Of a DNA stretch of 20,627 bases, positions 6,398 through 15,640 are shown in pieces; position 1 is the stretch's first letter; every line of letters starts with the position of its first letter. Origin of the DNA: Amoebophrya sp. AT5.2 (lineage: Eukaryota; Sar; Dinophyceae; Syndiniales; Amoebophryaceae); NCBI GenBank assembly GCA_005223375.1, contig RXOD01004550.1, positions 1 to 20,627 on the forward strand. The letters run 5' to 3'. The notes under the pieces are model-generated. The model had not been told where the DNA came from. It did not search any database and saw only the letters and a list, made by a program, of their open reading frames with translations. Both the position numbers and the translations under genes were made by a program.

Positions 6398-9391
6398 CTA
6401 CTGCAACTGCCGTTCCAACATAGCAATCACCAAGTCGACCGTTTCGTCAGACGCGCCATCAAGCATTGTCGCCAAATCGATGTCGCTCGGGGAAAGCGAG
6501 TCGGCCCCTAGTATCTCGTCTGAACGTAATCCCGAAGACGCAGCCAGTGCGAGCGACTCAAGCAGCACCTCCACGGGAACGTCTTCAGACGTGGAGCCTT
6601 GCTGGAGCTGGACACCCGCATGCTGATGTTCCCGCACTATTTCTGCCAGAAACCTGTCTTCACGGTCGCGCCGCTCGGCCGCCTTCGAGGCGGCTATGGC
6701 AAGTCGTAGCTCCTCATCTTCTTTCTCTGCGTACCTGTTCGCGCCCCGCTGCCGTGCTGCGTCTTCCTTCAGCGATTCTGCCAGAGCGGCACGGAACTGC
6801 CAATCTTCGTCATCAGGAGGCGCAGCTGCGCTCTTCGCGGTCGCATCATCTCTTGAGCGCGTTCTTTGTCGTGCCTCAAATGCACGCGTGGCGGTCAACT
6901 TGGGGCTTCTTTGCCGTGATACGGACCCAGAGGACGACAGGTGAGGCACGAACACGTCGTCACACCGATTGCTTTCGTGTTCCTGAAGACGGTCCGTGGG
7001 GTCGTGCCCCGCCTGTCCTCGTGCGGAAGCGGTTGATACCGGCAGAGTGGCGGAAACGAAGGGTTCTTCGACGTCAATGAGCCGGCTGATCCCATCATGC
7101 TCGCGGAGACGGGTGGCGCTTAAGCAACTCCTGGTTGTATCATGCCGCGTCTGAAATGTTGAAGGGGGTGGCTCGTCGAAGCGATTCGCTTCGTGCTCTC
7201 GAAGGCGCTCTTCATCCCAGGAGCTTCTCTGTCGCGTCGCGAACAAGTGCGACGGCGATGCCGATGCGTCAAAAGGATTAGCTTCATTCTCCTCGCTGTC
7301 CTCGGCTAAACCTAGACAATCCGGCGGCGAGAAGCCCGCGTCCGCTGCACTTTCGAGTAGGGCGCGTGCTAACTGCTGTTTGTACGATTCCTGCTCCTCG
7401 TAATCTTCTTCTTCATCTTCACGCGCTGAATTTTCAAGAACGCAGCCAGTCGGTGTGGGGGGCAGGATCGGAATCTGCTTACCGGTTTCGACGACGAGGA
7501 GAATCGCCTGCTGCACCAGTTCGCTGTCCATATCGAGAGGCTGCCCGTCCGCGTCAACGTAGACATCATCGATCCCCTCTGCGAGACGGAACACCTGGGG
7601 CTTCGCGCCGAGCTGCTTTTGCCTGCGCTTGGAAAGTTTGGGGCCTTCATTCGGAATCGCAGCTGAATGGAAACGATCAGCGTTCGCACCGCCGGAGAAG
7701 CTGTCGCCCGGTGCTGAAAAGGCGCCTCCTAGATGCGGCCATTCTTTTCCGCCGTCGCAGAGTTTTACGCTTTTTGAAGATGGGGACGCCCATAAAGCAG
7801 CTCCTGCTCCCTCCTGTCGCCTTGGCGAGCCTGTGGACGTACAGGAGGCATCTGTTGTTGTAATTGTTTTGTGTGTCGCGGCTGTCTCGTCACCCGCTGG
7901 GGCTAGCCGAAATTGTTTCACCGCCTGCGGACCCCCATACCCATTTGCACTTTTCTGCAGTATGTTCCGCGATAGGACATCAGTTGCCGCAGCTTTCTTT
8001 CTATTTTGGTCGCGATTCATTTGCTTCCTCGGAGCGACCGCGCGCGGCCGCTGCCCGAATGACGACGACGATGCGCGGCCCGGAACACCGATGCAGCCGC
8101 CGTCTTTCTGATGCAGAAGTAGCGTCTTGCGCAGTCCGAAAACGTGTCCGCATGTCGGGCACACATGGCGCTCTTCTGCGTTTTCTAACTTGCGTTGCCT
8201 TTCGGCAAGCAGCTGTTTCAGATACGCCTCGCGCTTTTGCCGCTCAGGCCCTGTCCTCAACGCCGATGACGCACCCGCACCACTCGCGACGGCCTGCCGC
8301 TCTCTCCTCAAGCGTACCTTCTCCTGCATTTCGCGGCGGTATTCTTCTACCGCCTCCTTATTCAGATCCGCGCAAAGGCCCAGTTCGCGAAAAGCTTCGT
8401 CCCCTGCAGGAGTGTCAAATCGAACCGGCCCGCTGGCCGGCGCAGCATCCTGTCGAAACCCCTGGTCCTCTTCATCATCGTGCTCGGAATCGGAGGACAA
8501 TGGTGAGGTTGAGCCACCACGTCCGCGGCGCCCTCTTTCCGTGACGATCCCCTCTCCCTCCTGGTCGCTTGCTTCCAGGCAATGAAACAAATCCAGGTCG
8601 TCGTCTTTGACGCAATTTCCGGTACAGTAAGGCCAGTACCCATGCCACACCCAGCAGGGCGCCGCTTGCATCGGATGGTTGTACGTGGGCTTTTGCTTCG
8701 AGGTCCTGCCAGCGAGCATCGCGTCATACTCTTTTGTCGCAGCAGTGCTTGTGACCATGCTGATCACCCCGTCTCTACCCACTCGCGGCCCCGGAACATT
8801 GTTGAAGGAGCTGCTGCTACTGCTAGCTGCAATAGCATTTTTTGCCGCGTTGTTTCGGTTTGCCGCGTTCCTTGGTCCCCCGGCATTCGTATTCGAGCTG
8901 CTTGATGCAGCCTCGGCCGTCTGCATCAGCTGAAATTCGCTGCTCGCTTTCGTCAAGTTGCTGAGTTTTCGCACGCCGCGGAAAACGGAAGTATCGCCTT
9001 GCTGCTCTATGTCCTTCTGCGCAACCACTCCGGCGGCGCGCGCCTTGGAGCCGCCCGGTGCGTACGCGTTCCAGAGCCACAATTCGAGCCCCACTCGTAC
9101 GTCCCCGACCATCAAGGTAATGCTGTACGGCACGTCGGAATTTTTCGCCCCGCCCGACGCCTCCGTCGGTCCGCCAGTAACCGCACCATCACTGTCCAGA
9201 ATCTCACAGGTGCAGCTGAAGGCGGTCCGCAGCAGTAGCGTGAGCGCCTTCACATTGCCATAGCAGAATCCCAGAATAGTCACGGCGCCACGCTTGCGCT
9301 TCTCCATCCGGATGTCGAGGACGCCAACATTCTTGGCCCCCAACTGGAATGGCGGCCGCGCCGCGGCACCACCGGCGCGTGGAGTCGACAT
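6398..9391 (-). CDS. SUI1-like domain / C2HC zinc finger / double-UIM protein
   Basis: An intronless frame of 997 residues from an ATG at 9391 to a TAG at 6398. Residues about 24-110 resemble the SUI1 (eIF1/DENR) fold: VLDIRMEKRKRGAVTILGF, an extension, AFSCTCEI, then ITLMVGDVRVGLELWLW, matching the order of basic loop, FAC-like strand and QGD-like strand. The middle is low-complexity, with Ser and Asn runs and an acidic patch near 300-310. A basic coiled stretch (about 345-405) precedes a single finger with C411, C414, H427 and C433 (C-x2-C-x12-H-x5-C). Two UIM-like helices lie near the C-terminus: EDWQFRAALAESLKED (about 862-877) and KEDEELRLAIAASKAAE (about 890-906). UIMs bind ubiquitin. 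The combination hints at ubiquitin recognition linked to ribosome or RNA contacts. The SUI1 call is by pattern only. Confidence 0.85.
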   Translation of the reverse strand: MSTPRAGGAAARPPFQLGAKNVGVLDIRMEKRKRGAVTILGFCYGNVKALTLLLRTAFSCTCEILDSDGAVTGGPTEASGGAKNSDVPYSITLMVGDVRVGLELWLWNAYAPGGSKARAAGVVAQKDIEQQGDTSVFRGVRKLSNLTKASSEFQLMQTAEAASSSSNTNAGGPRNAANRNNAAKNAIAASSSSSSFNNVPGPRVGRDGVISMVTSTAATKEYDAMLAGRTSKQKPTYNHPMQAAPCWVWHGYWPYCTGNCVKDDDLDLFHCLEASDQEGEGIVTERGRRGRGGSTSPLSSDSEHDDEEDQGFRQDAAPASGPVRFDTPAGDEAFRELGLCADLNKEAVEEYRREMQEKVRLRRERQAVASGAGASSALRTGPERQKREAYLKQLLAERQRKLENAEERHVCPTCGHVFGLRKTLLLHQKDGGCIGVPGRASSSSFGQRPRAVAPRKQMNRDQNRKKAAATDVLSRNILQKSANGYGGPQAVKQFRLAPAGDETAATHKTITTTDASCTSTGSPRRQEGAGAALWASPSSKSVKLCDGGKEWPHLGGAFSAPGDSFSGGANADRFHSAAIPNEGPKLSKRRQKQLGAKPQVFRLAEGIDDVYVDADGQPLDMDSELVQQAILLVVETGKQIPILPPTPTGCVLENSAREDEEEDYEEQESYKQQLARALLESAADAGFSPPDCLGLAEDSEENEANPFDASASPSHLFATRQRSSWDEERLREHEANRFDEPPPSTFQTRHDTTRSCLSATRLREHDGISRLIDVEEPFVSATLPVSTASARGQAGHDPTDRLQEHESNRCDDVFVPHLSSSGSVSRQRSPKLTATRAFEARQRTRSRDDATAKSAAAPPDDEDWQFRAALAESLKEDAARQRGANRYAEKEDEELRLAIAASKAAERRDREDRFLAEIVREHQHAGVQLQQGSTSEDVPVEVLLESLALAASSGLRSDEILGADSLSPSDIDLATMLDGASDETVDLVIAMLERQLQ

Positions 9392-9843
9392 CAAAGAGGA
9401 TGAACCCAGATGTTTATGGCATCCCAGGATGCAGATGCACGCCGGTATCAGTAGACGGTCTCTCGGCTCAGGCCATGTGATCGGTCACGATGAAAACCAC
9501 GGCGATGGTGCAATGCTTCTTGTGTAGGACGTTCATCTTGGTTCATGGTTCATGTTTGTAAGATCGCATCGTGGACCATGTGGACGGTGCTTTACACAAT
9601 AAACACGCGCAGCTACCGCTGTGCCATCAACAAGAAGTCGAAATCGAATTCTTTTCTTGTTCTACATCTAACTACAGAAGAAGGGTGTCGCTGTTTTAAA
9701 CGAAGGTCGATGATCCCTCTGTTCAGTGAAAACGTTCTCCTTTTCACACATGGTAGTAGCTTTACCGAGAAGTAAACGTAGAAGTTCATAGCACTTTATG
9801 CTACGACGGACCGGATCATTGATGTGAGAACCTTTGCCTTTCT
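9392..9843. other. Upstream region of the SUI1-like/UIM gene
   Basis: About 450 bp of lower-GC sequence between a possible small exon and the SUI1-like/UIM start codon. It presumably holds that gene's promoter and 5' UTR. The plus-strand frame at 9545-9775 is AT-rich and unconvincing. No repeat or RNA gene seen. Confidence 0.45.
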
Positions 9844-9999
9844 TCATCTAGCTAGCATCAATCTCTCATGCGACTGGTGAAGATCGCCAATGCCAACCTC
9901 GTCGTGGATACGCATGGTCTTGAACAACGCCGTCACATCTCCACCTGCGCAACACAGCGGCACTAGTTGCCCCAGTCGATTTTTAGATTGTTGCATGTT
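9844..9999 (-). CDS. Possible small terminal exon, no recognised family
   Basis: A 51-residue minus-strand frame follows a good 3' splice site (TCTCGACAG at 10007-9999 boundary) and ends with TGA at 9844. It reads NMQQSKNRLGQLVPLCCAGG, then MRIHDEVGIGDLHQSHERL. An upstream minus frame at about 10012-10180 (VIRVRAAAATKGDHTKYAAA) could be the preceding exon, but I found no clear donor in phase. It could also be 3' UTR of the neighbouring coiled-coil gene. Weak evidence; listed because composition and splice site agree. Confidence 0.28.
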   Translation of the reverse strand, partial: NMQQSKNRLGQLVPLCCAGGDVTALFKTMRIHDEVGIGDLHQSHERLMLAR

Positions 10000-10582
10000 C
10001 TGTCGAGAATTAATTCTCCAAGTGCGTTTCGTGCACAGAAAGTAAAAGTTCATCCCGACTTCCGACGTGATTCAGATTCATCGGCGCTGCGGCGTACTTT
10101 GTGTGGTCGCCTTTCGTCGCGGCAGCTGCTCGCACACGGATCACAAGGGTGTAAGAACGTCGTGTTCGTTGTAAGGAGTAAGTTGTGGAGATGATGTAGT
10201 TGAAATTCAAGATGAAGAGGGTGCCCCTACATATCAAGCTCAATAGTTACGCGCATGGCAGCACGTTTTTTATGAGTCATTTTTGAAGAAATCATTGATC
10301 TTGATGTTGCTTGACCGCTCTGTTCGTTTGCCGGGTTCGTTGGTTGATCTTGATCTTGAATCATGCAAAAGTTAAAAAGGTCAGGCAATTCCGAATCCGA
10401 TTCGTGCAGGTGTTGCTGCTAGTTATTTGTGAGCGGAGGCGGACTCTCATGATAAAACTACGATGTTGCAAACTTCTACATCAACTACATAACATAGCAA
10501 GAGAAAGACGGGCCACAAGGCTGCAACAGCAAGAACGACACAGTAGACGCTATCGCTAACGCTAGAAGTAGAAGCAGCCTAC
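10000..10582. other. Gap between small exon and coiled-coil gene
   Basis: About 580 bp with mixed composition. Apart from the possible exon at about 10012-10180 on the minus strand I see no supportable coding region. It should contain the 3' UTR of the coiled-coil gene ending at 10583. Confidence 0.4.
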
Positions 10583-12251
10583 TCATGATTTGTTTCCCGC
10601 AGAAGTGTCCTTGGCTCTTTTCGCTCGGAGGCGTGCTTTCTGGCGCGCGGTCATGTCGCTCTTATCGCCGATCTCCACCGTCTTCGTAAAAGTCTGCCGC
10701 TCTTCGACATGCAAGGCCGCCTCCTGCTGCTCAAGCATCTGGGCCTCGATGTCCTTCATCTGCTCGTTGGCCTGATTTTGCCCGTTATCTTTTGGGTTTT
10801 ATCTACTTATCACTCTCGAGAGGTTCCTGCAGGAATTGGCATTGGGAAAAGATGAAATAGCAAATCAGCCCGAGGGTGAAGTCGAATTAGATGTGTATAA
10901 GTGTATGTATGACGACGTATCTCTATCTTCGGTACGCGTCCGTGGACGGCGACGGCGACGCGTCACAGCTAGAATCCAAAGCAGATTGATCGAAACACTC
11001 TGAACTCTGAAGTAAGTACCAATTTCAGTTGTTCCTCTAGCGTGCTTTTCTCCTCCAGCTTCGCGAGTTGGTTTCCCTGCAACTTGCCGCCGCTCTCCAA
11101 TGTTTCCTCGAGCTTTGCGATGTCCCTCAATTTCTTCGTGATCTTTTTTCGGTCACGATCAAGCTCGGCGTAGAACGGGTCCGCAGCCAGAAATTCTTTG
11201 AGGAGGGTGTTTTCGCCGCTTCCACCGCCAGTCGCCGGCGAAGAGCCGCCCACGACGTCTCCTGGCGGCTGCTTCGCTGCGGAAGTTTTCTGCTGGGCCG
11301 CGACGGGCATAGCCAAAGAGAATGCTGCGCCACCTGCAGCTCTGCTTCTGCTTTCTCTTTCCAGCACCAGAGCTCGAGCTTCCTCCTGCCGCAGTCTTTG
11401 CTCCGCTTCCTTCCGCTCGAAGTCTTCAATCAGCTTGCGGGTCTCTTCGTCCAACTCTTCGCCTGGTGCAGGCTCATCTTTCGGCAGAGGCGCAGCGGGA
11501 GGCTTCCCCCAGGCCGTCGGAGCGGAGGTAGCTGTCTTCGGAGGAACGGCCGCTGCTCTAACGCTCTTTGCTTGTTTCGGTGCAGTTTGCGTGCTGGTAC
11601 TACCCGCAGTTTTTTGCGGTGGACGTGGAAGCGAAACAGGAACGACAGCTTTCGTACTTGCGTCAGATGCCGGATTGTCCCAAACACTGACGCCAGGAGC
11701 GTTGACAGCCAGCTTCTTCTTGCCAGGACCGGCCGAGACGGCAGGATCTGCCACGTTCTGTTGTGGCGTTCGAAGTAAATGCGCCTTGCAGGACGACGTA
11801 AGAGTAGAGGCTGAGGAATTACGCAGGTCCTATACTTTCTTATTTCTTACATGATACTCTCTTATATCAAAAAAAAAAATGATTTGTTTTTTACCTGCTT
11901 CGACTTGGCGGCTTTTCCCCCGGCAACCGTTGCAGCGATCATACCCCCGACAGCAGACCCCGCTGGAGGTGGTTTCCGTGTCGCAGTGGTGGTTCCCTTC
12001 CCCTGCATCGTCCTTTTGTCTTCAAAGTGTGCGTGCACCAGGTCGTCGCTGTCTAGTGGCGCTCCTCCCCCTCCGAAGTCCCCTGTAGCATCTGCTTCTG
12101 CAGCTGCACTCACTCCAGGGTAGTACTTGTCCGCGTCCAGGATGTGCGCATACCGCCGCCGCTGTGCCGAATTTCCGGAGACAGTGATCGATCGGTCCAG
12201 TCCCGCCACGCCGCCCTGCTGCAGCGCCGTGGGCGGAGCGGTAGGATCCTT
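10583..12251 (-). CDS. Protein with eIF2A/PYM-type C-terminal coiled coil, at least three exons, 5' end unresolved
   Basis: Minus-strand exons: about 12251-11895, 11757-11020 and 10771-10583, at least 427 residues. Intron 1 (11894-11758) runs GTAAAA to CCACAACAG. An alternative acceptor TATAG at 11830 would add 24 residues. Intron 2 (11019-10772, 248 nt) runs GTACTTAC to AAATCAG. Both are phase 0. Exon 1 and most of exon 2 are Ala/Pro/Lys-rich and probably disordered. The end of exon 2 reads KKITKKLRDIAKLEETLESG, then NQLAKLEEKSTLEEQLKL. This matches the Lys/Leu heptad motif shared by the C-termini of eIF2A and PYM, both ribosome-associated proteins. Exon 3 continues the helix (ANEQMKDIEAQMLEQQEAA) and ends in a basic tail. 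The frame of exon 1 is open to 12293 with no ATG, so at least one upstream exon is missing. Neither the eIF2A propeller nor the PYM Mago-binding motif is visible, so orthology is not claimed. Confidence 0.72.
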
Positions 12252-12263
12252 CAGCTTTTTCGC

Positions 12264-12658
12264 TTTATTCTTTTTTATGACACTTTCAACTGATTATTTT
12301 CCAACTAATTAAAAAAATTTTTTGCAGAGAATTTTTAATGTTTGCGCGGCTGCTTTCAGGTGCCTGTTTTGTTGGTTTGATTGTTTGGCTTGATTATTTG
12401 GCTTGGTTATTTATCCTTTGTTTGTTTGATTTGATTGGTAGCCTAATTGGATTCTCCTCGCGGACTTGTGTCGGAACGGCCGGATACCAAGCGGGCTTCA
12501 TAACGGACCGCGTCGCAGCCGGTGGACAACAGGACCGAGACCGCACTCGTCGACGCCCTCGTTTGGATGGACTGTTGGATCGGCACCTGCAGATTGGGTG
12601 TTGGTGTGGTGGGTTGGAGTGCTGGACTTTTGAAAATCTAAAACCGCAATGATATGAC
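12264..12658. other. Strand-switch region between divergent gene blocks
   Basis: To the left all supported genes are on the minus strand, to the right on the plus strand. At 12355-12440 the plus strand is a G/T-rich, C/A-poor tract of repeated TTTG, TTGG and GATT words. AT-rich sequence flanks it at 12295-12340. A minus frame at 12446-12590 (IQQSIQTRASTSAVSVLLST) follows a possible acceptor CTGCAG and could be an upstream exon of the coiled-coil gene. I could not connect it in phase. Bidirectional transcription presumably starts in or near here. Confidence 0.5.
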
Positions 12659-12826
12659 ATGGCTTGCGAAGCGATGCTGTCACGAATGGAGGTCGACGAA
12701 ATAAAAGCCAGGCCCATAATGTTAGTGGGTCTCCAAGAGTGGAATGTAAGCAGGCCGCGCTGCGAGCCGATAGAAGAAGAGGCCCGCGATGCGTTTGGTT
12801 TCAGTGTCCGCGTCGTCCTGGTTTAA
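12659..12826 (+). CDS. Short open frame, alternatively first exon of the following gene
   Basis: ATG at 12659, with an in-frame TGA shortly upstream, gives 55 residues to TAA at 12826: MACEAMLSRMEVDEIKARPI, then MLVGLQEWN. Right after EWN comes a good donor, GTAAGC at 12748. Splicing from there to the AG at 12971-12972 (inside the start of the next gene) would be phase 0 and would replace that gene's first three codons. Either a small protein or a 5' exon is possible. No family recognised. Confidence 0.35.
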   Translation: MACEAMLSRMEVDEIKARPIMLVGLQEWNVSRPRCEPIEEEARDAFGFSVRVVLV

Positions 12827-12961
12827 AGTTCCTACGAGCTGACTGGCACGAGAATACGAGGGAGTGAGGAGCGAACGAGACACGCGTCAACAAATCAATC
12901 CAAACAACCTTCTAGGGCAACTGGGTTTCAACAGCGTTTTTTCTTCCGAAAAAAATACACG

Positions 12962-14578
12962 ATGAGTCAGCAATCCCATTCCGCTCGGCGTGGCGCTGTG
13001 AATCGGAACAAGAACCACTGGTGGACCCGGCGCTTTCTCAAGGGCGGCGCCATGTTGTCCTTCGCTTTCTTGATCGTGGGCACGTTCTGCGAGTTCATCT
13101 TCCCGGCCGTCGGGCAACCGCGCAACCATAACCAAGCCGAAGTGCCTGAGATCGGCCGTTTGAACCTGGAGCAGGCCGAACAACTGAGTCGCATGCTGCA
13201 GGGCCTCATGACCCGACTCCGTGCACAAGAAGGGGGCTGGTTGATGGTGGACGAGGTCGACAACTCGCCGTTACGCCGGGGGGTGGGAAGTATCGTTTTC
13301 GTCGTCGTTCGTTATCAGTTGGGAAGCCTTCTACGAAGATAAGTCTATGCTCTGACGCTGCCTCTGAGAGGACAGAATGCGCGGAGTAGTTTCATAAGTC
13401 GTTCTGTCGCGCTAAACAGCACGCCAACCGAAAAGCATCGGAACGCCCTTTTGACCTAAACTACAGCCTACGCGGACCTAGACTTGGACCAGATTCACCA
13501 ACTCGTCAGTGCGTGGGGGCAGATCAGAATCAGTAGGGTGCGAAGCACGATCCGCCACATCAGCCAGCTTCACTGGCTCCTCGAGAAACTGATGATCAAC
13601 CCGGGCTGGCAAGTACTTACTTCTACTGAATTGTAGTCACAGGATTGCCTGGCATCGCTTCGCTTTAGATTTGTAGAAACGACACTTCTATCCCCCTCCG
13701 CGTTTGGTTTCTACTTAACTTTCTCCATTCAAACTCGCAGCTGAGCCGCCGCAACAACCACCGCAGTCTGCGGACCGCGACCGACTACCTGACGCACGAG
13801 CAGGAGCACACCGCGGTCACCCTCGCATTCACCATGATGCCCACTCCGGAACAGTTGCACGCCCTGCGCCAGCAACAGCAGATGCACCAGAACGCTCAGT
13901 TCGCCCAGGCCTTTCAGGGCCAAGGCCTCCTCAACAACGTACGCTTTTCGTGCTTGATTACCTGGGTTAGGAGATTTAGACTTTTGTAAATAGGCTACTG
14001 TCGTGGAGGACGAGAGTATCCATAACACACAGATCGTCAGCGGAGGCCTCCATATCACACAGATGTTCCACGGAGGAGCGGCGGCCGGTATCGCAGTGAT
14101 GAATGCTCCCGTCGCTCCAGCTCTCCTCGACGGCCGCGCGAATCAGACCTTCTCGCAGCTCCCCGCTCCCGCACCTGCAACGAGTACTCCCGGCGGTGCC
14201 TCCTCCTGGCAGCCGAGCCCTCTGCTGCCGCCTCCCGCACCTGTTGTACAGCCAGCTGCGTTTTCCCAGGTCCCTCTGGCGATGCATGCCTCCGGAACAC
14301 AAGTCTCCAACCCTGCCCCGGTCATCCCCCTCGCGAACGCCGGCCCGACCAGCTTCGGACCCGACCCGAACGCGGCCGACGCGGAACAGGAAGCTCCCGC
14401 AGAGAAGGCTGAAGCGAAAGCTCCGGCCGAGGAGGCGGAGGGTGAGCAGATCTCCGACATCGTGAACCTGGATGCTGGGGAAGAGACCGCGCCGAAGGGG
14501 AAGGCAAAGTGCAAGGCCAAGGCTAAGGCGAAGCCTGCGAGCCCTAAGGCTCCGCCGGCCAAGCGGGCCAAGAAGTAG
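12962..14578 (+). CDS. Four-exon gene: single membrane segment and Ala/Pro/Lys-rich tail, unknown function
   Basis: Exons 12962-13289, 13467-13612, 13741-13938 and 13994-14578 give 418 residues with consistent phases (1, 0, 0). Introns: 13290-13466 (GTATCG to AACTACAG), 13613-13740 (GTACTTAC to CTCGCAG), 13939-13993 (GTACGC to AAATAG, 55 nt). The N-terminus is basic. Residues about 29-51 (GAMLSFAFLIVGTFCEFIFP) form a likely transmembrane segment. Then come helix-rich stretches (LNLEQAEQLSRMLQGLMTRL; ISQLHWLLEKLMINPGWQ) and a Gln-rich segment. The tail is Pro/Ala-rich and ends in a Lys/Ala run with KAKCKAKAKAKPASPK. No catalytic motif is seen. Without splicing, exon 1 would end in a stop at 13342 and the other frames would be orphaned. 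Start could move to 12659 if the upstream exon is real. Confidence 0.75.
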
Positions 14579-15237
14579 ATGGCCCGAGCAGTTTTGTGTT
14601 GATGCCCTCGTCTTAGAGGGCGCAGGGCTTGGTAAGAGGCGGCGTAGATAGTGTAACCAAACATACATCTTCACGCATGAGCATACTCCGGCGCTAGAAA
14701 CCTACGCCCACGCTCACGCATACGCATTCATAGTCTACGTTGCCTCGCCCTACATTTTGCCGCTCTGTAATCGCATTTATAGATTGCTACTTTAGCATTC
14801 GTCTAGGCTTTGGTCGCGGATCTAGTACCCTGGCTGCTCGATGCAGACGTCCGAGATAGATTTGAAAGAAGTTCCGAGCTTTAAAAAAATGCGCGGTCAT
14901 GCGAGTATTGCTGCCGCAAATCCGATAGTGCGTCGATGACGACCAGCAGCGTGACAGTAATTTCACTCCGAAATCAGTGGCGAATAGTGTGTAGAAGCGC
15001 TGAATTTCGACGTTTTCTTTCTCGGTATACAAGTAAGCAACCGAGTTTGCATAGTAGACAGCGAAAAATCTCCTTAGTGAGCTGACAGTATTCAGCGGAG
15101 ACGGTGCGCAGTGCCGCTATGGGTCAATTTTGAAAGTAATGACCCGAAAGTGAGTGCGGCTGTGTGAAAAGTAATTTTCCAAGAGAAAGAAACCCTGGGG
15201 GCATTGGATTTTTTTAAATTAATGCACATTGAGAAAA
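14579..15237. other. Intergenic region between the two plus-strand genes
   Basis: About 660 bp of lower GC, holding the 3' UTR of the upstream gene and probably the promoter of the orphan gene. A minus frame at 14787-15032 is open but lacks an ATG at its start and has no recognisable features. No tRNA or repeat array seen; AT-rich runs lie near 15208-15222. Confidence 0.45.
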
Positions 15238-15624
15238 ATGCATTGCTTTCTGCCCGCGTGCGCTCCTTGTTTCGGCATTGAACTGGAAGACCGTGTGTTC
15301 GAAGGGCGCGAACTCTCCAACCTGATCGCGATTCAGTTTCGGTCCATCGTGATGTCGGTGAAAGTGAGGCAATGCTCCGTCAGCAATGGAACTAAGTCGG
15401 GCACATGTGTAGGCGTGTCGGAAGAATATGCTTTTGTTTTACGCCGGTCTATTCCACCTCTTCACCAGATTGGCTGCGGATCCCTCTACGACCCCTTGAG
15501 AGATGTATTTGAGTGCGCGGGCGCTCGCTCTAACTTGCTTGGCAGGCACGGCCCAATCGCTTGGCAAAGGAAAAGAATCTGTAGGCAAAGGTCGCTTGCA
15601 GTGCCTCGTGTATTGCTGTGCTAA
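15238..15624 (+). CDS. Open frame, possibly an upstream exon of the large orphan gene
   Basis: ATG at 15238 opens 128 codons. The first 40 look coding (MHCFLPACAPCFGIELEDRV, then FEGRELSNLIAIQFRSIVMS); after that composition deteriorates. A GT donor near 15358 (after MS) or near 15394 could start an intron ending at the TTGCCAG acceptor (15633-15639), just before the orphan gene's ATG. Only the second is in phase with the frame I prefer there. It may instead be an independent short frame or 5' UTR. No family recognised. Confidence 0.3.
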   Translation: MHCFLPACAPCFGIELEDRVFEGRELSNLIAIQFRSIVMSVKVRQCSVSNGTKSGTCVGVSEEYAFVLRRSIPPLHQIGCGSLYDPLRDVFECAGARSNLLGRHGPIAWQRKRICRQRSLAVPRVLLC

Positions 15625-15640
15625 AATCTCGATTGCCAGG

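Noticed and set aside
12338..12652. Plus-strand frame encoding a multi-membrane-like N-terminus
   Set aside because: The hydrophobic Leu/Phe/Ile run is a direct result of the G/T-rich tract, and the rest has no coding character. Kept as part of the strand-switch region.
14003..14674. Minus-strand frames over the last exon of the membrane-segment gene
   Set aside because: Rich in Arg, Leu and Gly as expected for the complement of a Pro/Ala/Lys-coding exon; the plus-strand exon joins in phase with its neighbours.
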